A stretch of 64,000 nucleotides of DNA from Sphaerisporangium krabiense (GCF_014200435.1 NZ_JACHBR010000001.1:6204001-6268000); one strand, 5' to 3'. Shown: positions 1 to 8,657, counted from the stretch's first letter. Made by a program: numbers and translations. The notes: generated from the letters alone by a model not told the origin.

Positions 1-1743
1 AGGCAGCGGGTAGGTCGAGGTCGCGTGCATGATCACCAGCTTGGAGGTGCCGAGGACGTCCACGGCCGCGTCGATCTCCTCCAGCGTGGACATGCCCGTC
101 GACAGGATGACCGGCTTGCCGGTGGCGGCGAGGCGGCGCAGCAGCTCGCGGTCGGTCACGCTGGCCGAGGCCACCTTGTGGCAGACGACGTCCAGCTCCT
201 CCAGGAAGTCCACCGAGGGGACGTCCCACGGCGAGGCGAACCAGTCCAGGCCGCGCTCGGCGCAGTACTTGGCGATCTGGGTGTACTCGTCGAGGCCGAA
301 CTCCACCCGGTGCTTGTACTCCAGGTAGGTCATCTCGCCCCACGGCGTCTGCCGGATCTGGTCGCGCTGGTGGACCGGGACGGCGATCTCGGGGGTGCGC
401 TTCTGGAACTTCACGGCCTGGCAGCCGGCGTCGGCGGCCACGTCGATGAGGCGGCGCGCGATGTCCAGGTCGCCGTTGTGGTTGATGCCGATCTCGCCGA
501 TGAAGTACACCGGCTGGCCGGGGCCGACCAGCGACTCGCCGATGCGGACCGGCGCGCCCTTGGCCCGCAGGGTGGCCCGGGACGTCACGGCCGGCTCCTC
601 GGGGACCGGCCGGGCCTGGAGCACCCGGTCGGCCAGCTCGCGGACGGCGCCGGCGCCGCCCGGGCGGGTCAGCACGGCCCGCGCCGCCGCCCGCACGCGG
701 GGCTCGGCGGCCGCCACGGTCACCGGCCAGCCCACCAGGTCCATGCAGCCGAGGTCGTTGAGGTCGTTGCCCAGGTAGGCGACGCGGGCCGGGTCCAGGC
801 CCTCCACGCGCAGCCACTCGCTGAGCGCGGTGTGCTTGGAGGCCAGGCCCTGCAGCACGGGGACGCCGAGCTTGCGCGCGCGGGCCGCCACGACCGGGTT
901 CCGCTCGGTGGACAGGATCAGCACCTTGACCCCGGCGCGCCGGAGCAGGGAGATCCCGAGGCCGTCGGAGCGGCTGACGGTGACGGTCTCGTGGCCGTCC
1001 TGGTCCACCTGGACCGAGTCGTCGGTGTGCACGCCGTCGAAGTCGGTGACCACGGCGTCCACGTCGATCGGCCCGGGACGGTCGGCCAGCGGCGCCAGCG
1101 CCCGGACGATCTCCAGGTCCTCGGGGGAGTCCACCTCGACCGCGGTGAGGGACGGCACGGGCTGGACGGCGACGGCGCCGAAGAAGCGGTGCCCGTGCTC
1201 GCGCAGGCCGGCGGCGCGGATGACGTAGAACGCGCCGGTCTCGCGGAAGTCGGGCTCGCGGTCCTGGCGGCGGGGCCGGTGGACGGGGTCGTGGTTGACG
1301 CCCTGGGCCGCGCCGTCGCGGACCGCCCAGACGAACTCGTGGGTCCGCAGGCCGGAGAAGACCACGTCGGCGGCGCCGTCCAGCACCTTGGACACCGCGG
1401 CGTCGAGGTCGGCGGGGTCGATGAACGCGCTGGTGCACTGCACCAGGACGACGACCTCGGGGTCGGCGCCGAGCTGGTCGAGGGCGTGCAGCACGGCCGA
1501 CTCGCTGGAGGCCGTCGCGCCGCTCAGCTCGTCGGGGCGGCGGACGACCCGGGCGCCCGCGGTCTCGGCGGCGGCGGCGATGCCCTCGTGGTCGGTGCTG
1601 ACGACGACCTCGTCGATGAGCCCGGCTGCCGCGCAGGAGGCCACCGCGCGGGTGACCAGGGGCGTGCCGCCCACCTTGGCCAGGTTCTTGAGCGGGACGC
1701 CCGCAGAACCTCCGCGGGCGGGAACGACGGCCAGGACTCGCAA
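1..1743 (-). CDS. Trifunctional nonulosonate (sialic-acid-like) enzyme: CMP transferase, HAD phosphatase, NeuB synthase (3' end cut)
   Basis: 581 codons are visible before the left edge cuts the C-terminus. Residues 1 to about 225 are a NeuA-type cytidylyltransferase with the glycine-rich N-terminal motif VVPARGGSAGVPLKN. Residues about 228-395 are a HAD phosphatase with motif DFDGVHTDD near residue 234. From about residue 400 a NeuB-type synthase begins (IGEIGINHNGD, later STGMS). Known chemistry of these families: a sugar condenses with PEP, the nonulosonate phosphate is dephosphorylated, and the acid is activated with CMP. The start is TTG, chosen because AAGGAG lies five bases upstream and translation opens directly into the conserved motif. 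The sugar could be Kdn, sialic or a legionaminic-like acid; sequence alone does not decide. The three-domain fusion itself is clear. Confidence 0.85.
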   Translation of the reverse strand, partial: MRVLAVVPARGGSAGVPLKNLAKVGGTPLVTRAVASCAAAGLIDEVVVSTDHEGIAAAAETAGARVVRRPDELSGATASSESAVLHALDQLGADPEVVVLVQCTSAFIDPADLDAAVSKVLDGAADVVFSGLRTHEFVWAVRDGAAQGVNHDPVHRPRRQDREPDFRETGAFYVIRAAGLREHGHRFFGAVAVQPVPSLTAVEVDSPEDLEIVRALAPLADRPGPIDVDAVVTDFDGVHTDDSVQVDQDGHETVTVSRSDGLGISLLRRAGVKVLILSTERNPVVAARARKLGVPVLQGLASKHTALSEWLRVEGLDPARVAYLGNDLNDLGCMDLVGWPVTVAAAEPRVRAAARAVLTRPGGAGAVRELADRVLQARPVPEEPAVTSRATLRAKGAPVRIGESLVGPGQPVYFIGEIGINHNGDLDIARRLIDVAADAGCQAVKFQKRTPEIAVPVHQRDQIRQTPWGEMTYLEYKHRVEFGLDEYTQIAKYCAERGLDWFASPWDVPSVDFLEELDVVCHKVASASVTDRELLRRLAATGKPVILSTGMSTLEEIDAAVDVLGTSKLVIMHATSTYPLP

Positions 1744-1926
1744 GATGACTCCTTGGTGTGCGACGAGGCGGCGCCCGCCGGAACGGGCACGGCGCGTGAG
1801 GATGTCGAGCACGCTAACCACCGGTACTGCCCGGAAAGGGGTGGCGGAGCTGAACGCCTGACGTCGCTCCTGTTAACTCTTGGGGGCCGTATGAACTGCG
1901 GTCATCCGGCGGTAAGCCCCTGGTCG

Positions 1927-1979
1927 GCGCGGGTTCACCGGGGCCCGCGCGCGTTCACCTGGAGACGCGCGCGTTCACC
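1927..1979. repeat. Three direct repeats phased at exactly 20 bp
   Basis: The 13-base unit GCGCGSGTTCACC occurs at 1927-1939, 1947-1959 and 1967-1979. The last two copies are identical and the first differs at one base. The last copy covers the stop codon of the histidine kinase gene. The array lies about 190 bases upstream of the nonulosonate gene on the minus strand. The near two-turn spacing suggests a protein-binding array, but no binder is known. Confidence 0.5.
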
Positions 1980-3330
1980 CGGCCGTCGGAAGCCGCAGCA
2001 CGAACCTGGTGCCCTCGGGGACGTCCTCGGCGTGCAGCGTCCCGCCGTGGGCGATGGCGACGTCGCGGGCGATGGCCAGGCCCAGCCCGGTGCCGCCGCG
2101 GTCCCTGCTGCGGGAGTCGTCGAGCCGGGCGAACCGCTGGAAGACCCGTTCGCGGTCGGCCTCGGGGATGCGGTCGCCGTCGTTGGTGACGGTGAGGACG
2201 GCGGTGCCGTCGCGGGCGCGCGCCTCGACCCTGACCATGGCGTCGGCGTGCCGCTGCGCGTTGTCCAGCAGGTTGCCGATCACGCGGGAGAGCTGCGTGC
2301 TGACGCCGAGCACGGCCACCTCCTCGTGCAGGACCGCCTCCACCGGGACGCGCCCGCGCCGCCGCTCGATCTCCTCGGCCGCCAGCCGGGCCAGGTCCAC
2401 CCGCTCCTGCGCCGCCGGGCCCCCGGAGCCGAGCCTGGCCATGAACAGCAGGTCGGTGATGATGTTCTGCAGGCGGTCGGTGTCGCGCAGCGCGCCGCCG
2501 ACCAGGACGGCCAGGTCGGTGTGCTCGGGGTGCAGCCGCGCCTCCTCCAGCTGGGCGCGCAGCCCGGCGATCGGCGTGCGCAGCTCGTGGGAGGCGTCGG
2601 CGGCGAACCTGCGCTGCTGCTCCACCGAGTTCTCCAGGCGCGCCAGCGTGGTGTTGACGGTCCTGGCGAGCCGGGCGATCTCGTCGTCGCCGCGCGGCTC
2701 GGCGACGCGCCGCGACAGGTCGCTCACCGTGATGTGCGCCAGCTCGGCCTTGATGTTGTCGATCGTGCGCAGCCCCCGGTCGGACGCCTTCCAGGCCACC
2801 CAGCCGACCAGCGCGGCCAGGGCCGCCGTCTGCAGGCCGATGGCGGCCTCCAGGGCGGGGGTGGAGACCAGCAGCGGCGCCCGCTTGGCCGCGTACACCA
2901 GCGGCGCTCCGGGAGCGGTTCCGGCGAGCATCGCGGTGACCTCGTAGCAGCGCGCCGCGGCGCCCGGGCAGGCGGTGAACTGCGCGACGCGGCGGTGCGC
3001 GGCCGGGCGCGTGGTGCTGATCGGGGCCAGGTCCGCCGCGCCGTCGCTGGCGGCGAGCACGTGGCCGCCCGGCCCGATCACCTGGATCAGGTCGGCCCCC
3101 GCGGGCACGGGAGAGATGGGATTGCGCAGCGTCGAGGCGCGAATGGCCGAGGCGGCGCGGGAGGCGGCCTCCCTTGTCTCCCGGGCCAGCGACGTGGCCA
3201 CGGCGTGCCGGATGACCGTGTCGGCCGCGACCGCCAGAGGGATCAGGAACAGGCCGGCCACGCCCAGGGCGACAAGGGTGACCCGCCCCCGGATCGAACG
3301 AGGCCAGACGGCGGCCCGGCGGAGGGACAT
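1975..3330 (-). CDS. Membrane sensor histidine kinase
   Basis: A 451-residue two-component sensor. An N-terminal membrane segment is followed by an extracytoplasmic loop to about residue 165, a second membrane segment, a HAMP region, the dimerisation and phosphoacceptor helix with ASHELRTP, an N box (NLLDNAQRHA) and the ATP-binding glycine motifs GTGLGLA near the C-terminus. This is the usual OmpR-partner kinase architecture. No response regulator gene lies beside it; its neighbours are the nonulosonate gene downstream and a divergent secreted protein, so its partner must be elsewhere. I chose ATG at 3330 over TTG at 3336. There is no Shine-Dalgarno sequence, but TAGCCT ends six bases before the ATG, which suggests a leaderless transcript. 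Confidence 0.85.
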   Translation of the reverse strand: MSLRRAAVWPRSIRGRVTLVALGVAGLFLIPLAVAADTVIRHAVATSLARETREAASRAASAIRASTLRNPISPVPAGADLIQVIGPGGHVLAASDGAADLAPISTTRPAAHRRVAQFTACPGAAARCYEVTAMLAGTAPGAPLVYAAKRAPLLVSTPALEAAIGLQTAALAALVGWVAWKASDRGLRTIDNIKAELAHITVSDLSRRVAEPRGDDEIARLARTVNTTLARLENSVEQQRRFAADASHELRTPIAGLRAQLEEARLHPEHTDLAVLVGGALRDTDRLQNIITDLLFMARLGSGGPAAQERVDLARLAAEEIERRRGRVPVEAVLHEEVAVLGVSTQLSRVIGNLLDNAQRHADAMVRVEARARDGTAVLTVTNDGDRIPEADRERVFQRFARLDDSRSRDRGGTGLGLAIARDVAIAHGGTLHAEDVPEGTRFVLRLPTAG

Positions 3331-3336
3331 TGGCAA

Positions 3337-3373
3337 AGGCTAACCGCGCGGATCTCCGCCGAGATCCGCGCGG
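3337..3373 (-). promoter_or_regulatory. Candidate leaderless promoter abutting a perfect inverted repeat
   Basis: On the minus strand TAGCCT (3337-3342) sits six bases before the kinase ATG, the geometry of a -10 box for a leaderless mRNA. Directly upstream is a perfect inverted repeat with 13-base arms, CCGCGCGGATCTC at 3344-3356 and its complement at 3361-3373, four bases apart. It covers the place of the -35 box, so it looks like an operator. It also lies upstream of the divergent secreted-protein gene. Confidence 0.45.
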
Positions 3374-3553
3374 CGGGAAAGAGGTGTCCAAGGCCTGGCA
3401 AACTCCTCCGGCCGCGCCGCTGCCGGGTCCCGGGCGCGGCCTACCGTCCCGCGTGCCGGATCACGATTCCGGTCCCCGGCGGTCCGAGGTCTCCCGCCGG
3501 GGCCCCACGGCCGCTACGGTGTGCGGCAGCGATCGATTACTGGGTGTGGTCAC

Positions 3554-4852
3554 ATGGCGCGGTTCCTCCGCTTTCTGCCGTCCCCGCTTGCCCTCGTGCT
3601 GCTCGCCGTCCCCGTGGCGGTCCCCTCGGGGCGGGCCGCCGCGTCGGGGGCCGTGCCGGCGGCGGGGGCGGCGCGGATCTTCTACGTGGACGCCCGCGAG
3701 GGCGACGACGACGCGCCGGGCACCGCGCCGGGCAAGGCGTGGCGGTCGCTGGAGCGGGCGGGCAGGGCACGGCTGCGGCCGGGGGACGCGCTGCTGTTCC
3801 GGCGCGGCGGCCGGTGGAAGGGGACGCTGACGCTGTCGGGCGAGGGCACCGCCGCGCGGCCCATCACGGCCGGCTCCTACGGCGAGGGCCCGCGGCCGGT
3901 GATCACCGGCGGGGAGGAGGCGTGCGTGGTGCTCGGCGGCGCGCGCTGGCGCGTGTCGGACCTGCGGGCCACCTCGTGCGGCTGGGCGGGGTTCCGCCTC
4001 GAGGGCCGCCACAACGACCTGTGGGACGTCCTCGCCGACCACAACGTGGCGGGGGTGTGGGTGACCGAGACCGGCGCGCACAACCTGATCCGTGACAGCC
4101 ACATCGCCGAGAACAACCGCATGAGCGTCGACGACGACGTGCCCGACAACGACTCCGGCGCGTTCGGGGTGCTGCTGAACGGCGACGACAACCGGGTGAT
4201 CGGCAACGTGATCACCGGCAGCTACGCGCCGAGCCACGACTACGTCTACGACGGCGCGGCCGTGGAGATCTACGGCGGCGACCGCAACCTCGTCGCGCGC
4301 AACGTCGCCCGCGACAACGAGACCTTCACCGAGCTCGGCCACGAGCCCGGCGGCACCGCCCGCGGCAACGTGTTCGCCACCAACGTGGTGACCTCCTCCC
4401 ACGATCGTGGATCGTTCCTCATCACGCGCGGCCGGGGTCACGGCGTCGGGCCGGTCACCGGCACTCTGGCCGCCGGGAACTCGGTCTACCTGCCGGGACG
4501 GCACACGATCGGCGTCTCGTGCGCCGACGGCTGCTCGGCGAAGATCCTCAGGCTGCGCAACAACGTCGTCAAGGTCGGCGGGCTCGTGGGGTTCGAGGAC
4601 GGCTCGGGCGCCGACGACGCGGGCGGCGTCTACGACGGCAGGCGGGGCCGGTTCACCCCTGGCGCCCGCTCGGTGCGCGCCGACCCGCGCTTCCGGGGGC
4701 ACGACGACCTGCGGCTGCGGCCGGGTTCGCCGGCGATCGGCAGGGGAGTGCCGATCGGGCCATCCTGGTACGGCGGCGCGGCGCTGGCGTACGACGCGGC
4801 GGGGCGGCGAATCCCGCTGAAGAATCCAGACTCAGGCGCGTATCAATACTGA
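3554..4852 (+). CDS. Secreted right-handed parallel beta-helix protein
   Basis: 432 residues. The N-terminus (MARFLRF, then a hydrophobic stretch and an Ala-rich region) looks like a Sec signal peptide. The mature part starts ARIFYVDAREGDDD, the opening seen in pectate-lyase-like and NosD-like beta-helix proteins, and has repeated Asn-rich turns of the helix type (HNDLWD, ENNRMS, DNRVIGN, DRNLVARN, LRNNVVKV). It ends near an SPAIGRG turn, typical of these folds. Family members bind or cleave polysaccharides; I see no motif that proves lyase activity. ATG at 3554 is chosen because it opens the signal peptide; an upstream in-frame start at 3521 would add non-signal residues. It diverges from the histidine kinase. 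Confidence 0.75.
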   Translation: MARFLRFLPSPLALVLLAVPVAVPSGRAAASGAVPAAGAARIFYVDAREGDDDAPGTAPGKAWRSLERAGRARLRPGDALLFRRGGRWKGTLTLSGEGTAARPITAGSYGEGPRPVITGGEEACVVLGGARWRVSDLRATSCGWAGFRLEGRHNDLWDVLADHNVAGVWVTETGAHNLIRDSHIAENNRMSVDDDVPDNDSGAFGVLLNGDDNRVIGNVITGSYAPSHDYVYDGAAVEIYGGDRNLVARNVARDNETFTELGHEPGGTARGNVFATNVVTSSHDRGSFLITRGRGHGVGPVTGTLAAGNSVYLPGRHTIGVSCADGCSAKILRLRNNVVKVGGLVGFEDGSGADDAGGVYDGRRGRFTPGARSVRADPRFRGHDDLRLRPGSPAIGRGVPIGPSWYGGAALAYDAAGRRIPLKNPDSGAYQY

Positions 4853-5004
4853 TTTCGTCTTATTTCGGACATTTTCGTGGAACATCCGCGAAACCTCGGT
4901 TCGGCATGCTGTGTGGCGTGGTGCAGTAGATGAAAGAAATACCAGGTCGGCCCGTACGCGGGGCGGCTCGCTCACGGCGGCACGCGCGAACAGAGGTGGT
5001 CACG

Positions 5005-5634
5005 ATGATGCTACGGGTACGAGTCTCGCTGCCCGACCGTCCGGGCGTGCTCGGGCAGGTGGCCCGGGCCTTCGGCGTACTCGGGGCGGACATCCTCCAG
5101 GTCACGGTCCTGGAGCGGGAGGGCGGCCGGGCGGTGGACGACTTCACGCTGTCCTGGCAGGGCGGGGCCGGTGCCGACGAGCTGCGCGAGCGCCTCGCGG
5201 TCGTGCCGGGCGTGCGCATCGAGGGCGTGTGGCCGACGCGCGAGTCGCCCGGCGTGAGCCCCGACTACGACCTGCTCGGCCACGTCGCCTCCGACGCCGC
5301 CCGGGCCTTCGTCACGCTGGTGGACGCCGCCCCCGACCTGGTCGGCGGCGAGTGGGCGGTCGCGGTGGACTCCCGCACCGGCGCGGTGGTGCACGGGAGC
5401 TGGCAGGCGCCGGGCGTGGCCGGGCTGCCCGAGCTCACGCCGCTGCGGCCCTCGGCCTTCAGCGAGGGCCCGCTCCACCTGGTGAGCCTGCCCGTGCACG
5501 GCGCGGGCCTGCACCTGGTGGTGGCCCGCGCCCAGGGGCCCGCCTTCCACCAGGTCGAGCTGGACAAGATCGTCCGCGTCGTGGAGATCGTCTCGCTGCT
5601 CGCCGCCTCGGACGCCGACCGCACCGTGGCCTGA
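5005..5634 (+). CDS. ACT domain-containing protein
   Basis: 209 residues. The N-terminus is an ACT domain: a beta strand LRVRVSLPD, the RPGVLGQVARAFGVLGADIL helix and a following strand. ACT domains bind amino acids as allosteric ligands. The remainder looks like a second regulatory or GAF-like segment without a catalytic motif I recognise. ATG at 5005 is preferred because GAGGTGG lies just upstream; an in-frame ATG at 4930 would add 25 poorly conserved residues. It converges on the ATPase gene with a 24-base gap. Its regulatory partner is not evident from the neighbours. Confidence 0.75.
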   Translation: MMLRVRVSLPDRPGVLGQVARAFGVLGADILQVTVLEREGGRAVDDFTLSWQGGAGADELRERLAVVPGVRIEGVWPTRESPGVSPDYDLLGHVASDAARAFVTLVDAAPDLVGGEWAVAVDSRTGAVVHGSWQAPGVAGLPELTPLRPSAFSEGPLHLVSLPVHGAGLHLVVARAQGPAFHQVELDKIVRVVEIVSLLAASDADRTVA

Positions 5635-5658
5635 GCCGCGCCCGGCGGCGGAGGGTGC

Positions 5659-6954
5659 TCAGCGGCGGGGCGGGTCGATCCTGTTGCCCTCCACGGTGAA
5701 CAGCATGAGCCTGCTGAGGTCCACCGACACCCTGCCGTGCTCCCCGGCCCGCCAGGCCGGGCGGGCGCCGAGCCGCACGACCAGGTCGGCCCTGCGGTGG
5801 TGGCCGCTGCCCACGGCGATCTCCTGATCGGGGCGCTCGTCGCCGGTGGCCAGCAGGCGCCGCATCATCGAGCGGATCCTCCCGCCGCCCGCGTCGCCGT
5901 GGCCGTTGCCGTCGCCGCCGCCGTTGCCGTTCTGGCGGTGCGGCGGCTCCGGCGCGGGCACCGCGGGGATGCCGACCTCCAGGTAGGCCAGCCACTCGTG
6001 GCCGTGGTACTCCAGCGTCCTGACCCGCCCGCTGAAGAAGGGGCCGTCCACGCCCTCGCCGATCGGCGTCAGGCCGTCCGGGCGGATCCCGACGATGATC
6101 TGGCTGCCGGTGTGCTGGGAGACGGCGTAGGCGCGGGGGTCGGTCCACGGCATCGTGATCTGGTGGAGGCCGAAGTCCAGCATGATGTACTGGTTCTGCG
6201 GGGTGCGCACCGTGGCCGAGAGCAGGTTGAGCTGCTGGGAGCTGAGGAAGGAGGCCACGAACGCCGTCGCCGGGTCGTTGTAGATCTGGCCGGGGGTGCC
6301 GACGTCCTGCAGCACGCCGCGGTTCATGATCGCGATGCGGTCGGCCAGCGTCAGGGCCTCGACCTGGTCGTGCGTCACGTAGATCGTCGTCACGCCGAGG
6401 GCGCGCACGAGCGAGGAGATCTCCATGCGCAGCTCGGTGCGCATGCCGGCGTCGAGGTTCGACAGCGGCTCGTCCATCAGGAACAGCGACGGCTGGCGCA
6501 CGATGGCCCTGCCCATGGCCACGCGCTGCCGCTGGCCGCCGGAGAGCGTTCCAGGACGGCGGTCGAGGGTCTCGTCGATGTGCAGCGCGCGAGAGAGCTC
6601 GACCACCCGCTCCCTGACCAGCGCGGGGTCGGCCTTGGCGATCTCCAGGGGGAACGAGAGGTTGCGGCGCACGGTCCTGTGCGGGTAGAGCGCGCCGTTC
6701 TGGAAGACCATCGCGACGTCGCGGTCCCGTGGGACGAGATCGTTGGCGTGCCGACCGTCGAGATAGAGATCGCCGGACGTGATCTCCTCAAGCCCGGCGA
6801 TCATGCGCAGCAGCGTCGACTTGCCACAGCCGGATGGCCCGAGCAGGACGAGAAGTTCCCCCTCTTCCGCGCGCAGGCTCATTCGATCGACCGCGAGATG
6901 CCCCCCCGGGTACACCTTCGTCACGCTGTCGAGAACGACGGTACTCATCGTCAC
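5659..6954 (-). CDS. ABC transporter ATP-binding protein, MalK/MsmK/UgpC type
   Basis: 431 residues. It has Walker A GPSGCGKST, the Q-loop FQNGALYPH, signature LSGGQRQR, Walker B LFLMDEPLSNLD and the switch histidine YVTHD, then the C-terminal OB/TOBE domain of carbohydrate (CUT1) importers. The C-terminal domain contains an unusual Gly/Asn/His-rich linker (near residues 330-350) and further sequence between its strands. GTG at 6954 is chosen because GGAGG lies five bases upstream; ATG at 6948 is the alternative. It diverges from the binding-protein and permease genes at 7365-10474 and most likely powers that importer, although MsmK-type ATPases can serve several. Confidence 0.92.
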   Translation of the reverse strand: MTMSTVVLDSVTKVYPGGHLAVDRMSLRAEEGELLVLLGPSGCGKSTLLRMIAGLEEITSGDLYLDGRHANDLVPRDRDVAMVFQNGALYPHRTVRRNLSFPLEIAKADPALVRERVVELSRALHIDETLDRRPGTLSGGQRQRVAMGRAIVRQPSLFLMDEPLSNLDAGMRTELRMEISSLVRALGVTTIYVTHDQVEALTLADRIAIMNRGVLQDVGTPGQIYNDPATAFVASFLSSQQLNLLSATVRTPQNQYIMLDFGLHQITMPWTDPRAYAVSQHTGSQIIVGIRPDGLTPIGEGVDGPFFSGRVRTLEYHGHEWLAYLEVGIPAVPAPEPPHRQNGNGGGDGNGHGDAGGGRIRSMMRRLLATGDERPDQEIAVGSGHHRRADLVVRLGARPAWRAGEHGRVSVDLSRLMLFTVEGNRIDPPRR

Positions 6955-7364
6955 TCGTTCCTCCCGGGCGTCTCGCCCGGATCCCAGCCGTCATTGTGAT
7001 TGATGAGGTAGTACATCGCGTTGCGGGGCGCCGTGTCCATACATGGGGTGAGAAAACGCTCATCCGCCGGTTACTTGACCGTCGCCTCTCCGTCGACGTC
7101 AGGACAGGCGCAAACGTCCTCCTGCGACCGTCGCCGGGAGCGTGTGCGCGAAACGGGTCGCGGGTCGCTCGCACGGAGCATCTAAGGGCGCGCGGGCCGG
7201 GTACTTGCCACAGTTTGCGGAAAGTTTCTGAAAGGTCTTTCAGAGTCGTTCACACGACTGTTACGTTCCGCCTACCCCGGTGATGCCGCCCGCTCGGGGA
7301 GGAACACGGGGCGGCGTGCGCCGATCCACTGAGCGATGAAGCTGAGCGAGGAGAGTGCACGAAC
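6955..7364. other. 410-bp divergent control region of the glucoside importer
   Basis: No gene is seen here. The stretch separates the minus-strand ATPase from the plus-strand binding protein and must hold both promoters. The only clear element is the perfect palindrome at 7227-7244; a shorter one, GAAAGTTTC, sits at 7220-7228. I could not assign a convincing -35/-10 pair. Confidence 0.6.
7227..7244. promoter_or_regulatory. LacI-type operator candidate
   Basis: TCTGAAAG-GT-CTTTCAGA is a perfect inverted repeat with eight-base arms, about 120 bases upstream of the binding-protein ATG. The same cluster ends with a LacI-family regulator at 12152, whose family binds palindromes of this size. The pairing is inferred. 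Confidence 0.6.
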
Positions 7365-8654
7365 ATGCGGCGAGGCATCTCGGCCGCGGCGGTCGCCGCG
7401 GCGCTCGCGCTGGCGGTCTCCGCCTGCGGCGGCGAGGAATCCCCCCGGCAGGCCGCACCGGCCTCCGACCCGGCCGCCGTCTCCGGCCAGGTGACATGGT
7501 GGGACACCTCCGACGCCACCAACGAGGCGCCGGTCTTCCAGGAAGTGCTGAAGGACTTCACGGCGAAGTACCCCAAGATCAAGGTCAACTACGTCAACGT
7601 CCCCTTCGCCGACGCGCAGAACAAGTTCAAGACCGCCGCGCAGAGCGGCTCCGGCGCCCCCGACGTGCTGCGCGCCGAGGTCGGCTGGGTGGCCGAGTTC
7701 GCCTCCCTCGGCTACCTGGCGCCCCTGGACGGCACCCAGGCCCTCGACAAGCCCGAGGAGTTCCTGCCGAGCCCGGCGGGCAGCGGGAAGTACGCCGGCA
7801 AGACCTATGCCGTGCCCCAGGTCACCGACACGCTCGGCCTCCTCTACAACAAGGAGCTGCTGAAGAAGGCCGGGCACGACGCCCCGCCGAAGACCTTCGC
7901 CGAGCTCAAGCAGACCGCCCTGGACGTCAAGACCAAGGCCGGCGCCGACGGCCTCGCGCTCAACGTCGACGCCTACTTCCTGCTGCCGTTCATCTACGGC
8001 GAGGGCGGCGACCTGCTGGACGTCGCCGGCAAGAAGATCACCGTGGCCGCGCCCGCGTCGCTGGCGGGCGTCAAGGTCGTCGAGGACCTGATCGCCTCCG
8101 GCGCGGCGGCCAAGCCCGCCATCCAGGACAGCTACACCAACGCCGAGACCGCCTTCAAGGAAGGCAAGGTCGCGATGATCTTCAACGGCCCGTGGTCGAA
8201 CACCGACAACCTCGGCGGCGCCGTCTTCAAGGACAAGCCGCACGACTTCGGGATCGCGCCCGTCCCCGCCGGATCGGCGAAGGCGGGCTCCCCGACCGGC
8301 GGCCACGACTACGCGGTCTACGCGGGCTCCGGCGATCTCGACGCCTCCTACCTGTTCGTCCGGTACATGGCCTCCGCGGAGACCCAGGCGAGGATCGCCG
8401 GGAAGCTCGGCCTGCTCCCCACCCGCCGCCCCGCCTACACCCTGCCGGAGGCGCAGGCCAACCCCATGATCGCCAAGTGGCAGGAGCCGATGGCCGCCGC
8501 GGTCGAGCGCCCCTGGATCCCCGAGGGCGGCCAGCTCTTCCAGCCGCTGCTGGAGGGCTACCAGAAGCTCGCCGCCGGGCAGCGGCCCGCCGAGCCGATG
8601 CTGAAGGACGTCGCCAAGGCGTACCAGGGGCTGCTCAAGGGCTGGAGCCTGTGA
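7365..8654 (+). CDS. Sugar-binding lipoprotein of a CUT1 ABC importer (MalE-like)
   Basis: 429 residues. The N-terminus MRRGISAAAV plus a hydrophobic run ends in a lipobox (AVSAC, Cys near residue 21), so the protein is lipid-anchored outside the membrane. The mature part has the fold of extracellular solute-binding family 1: VTWWDTSD, then PDVLRAEVGWVAEFA and the hinge segment KVAMIFNGPW. The family delivers oligosaccharides to membrane permeases. GAGGAG ten bases upstream supports the ATG. It is first in the operon with two permeases, a GH13 glucosidase and a LacI regulator, so an alpha-linked glucoside such as maltodextrin, trehalose or isomaltose is the likely ligand. Confidence 0.92.
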   Translation: MRRGISAAAVAAALALAVSACGGEESPRQAAPASDPAAVSGQVTWWDTSDATNEAPVFQEVLKDFTAKYPKIKVNYVNVPFADAQNKFKTAAQSGSGAPDVLRAEVGWVAEFASLGYLAPLDGTQALDKPEEFLPSPAGSGKYAGKTYAVPQVTDTLGLLYNKELLKKAGHDAPPKTFAELKQTALDVKTKAGADGLALNVDAYFLLPFIYGEGGDLLDVAGKKITVAAPASLAGVKVVEDLIASGAAAKPAIQDSYTNAETAFKEGKVAMIFNGPWSNTDNLGGAVFKDKPHDFGIAPVPAGSAKAGSPTGGHDYAVYAGSGDLDASYLFVRYMASAETQARIAGKLGLLPTRRPAYTLPEAQANPMIAKWQEPMAAAVERPWIPEGGQLFQPLLEGYQKLAAGQRPAEPMLKDVAKAYQGLLKGWSL

Positions 8655-8657
8655 CCC

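Noticed and set aside
25-4095. A 1356-codon plus-strand open frame
   Set aside because: It runs antisense through the nonulosonate and kinase genes and has no domain; long shadows are normal at this GC content.
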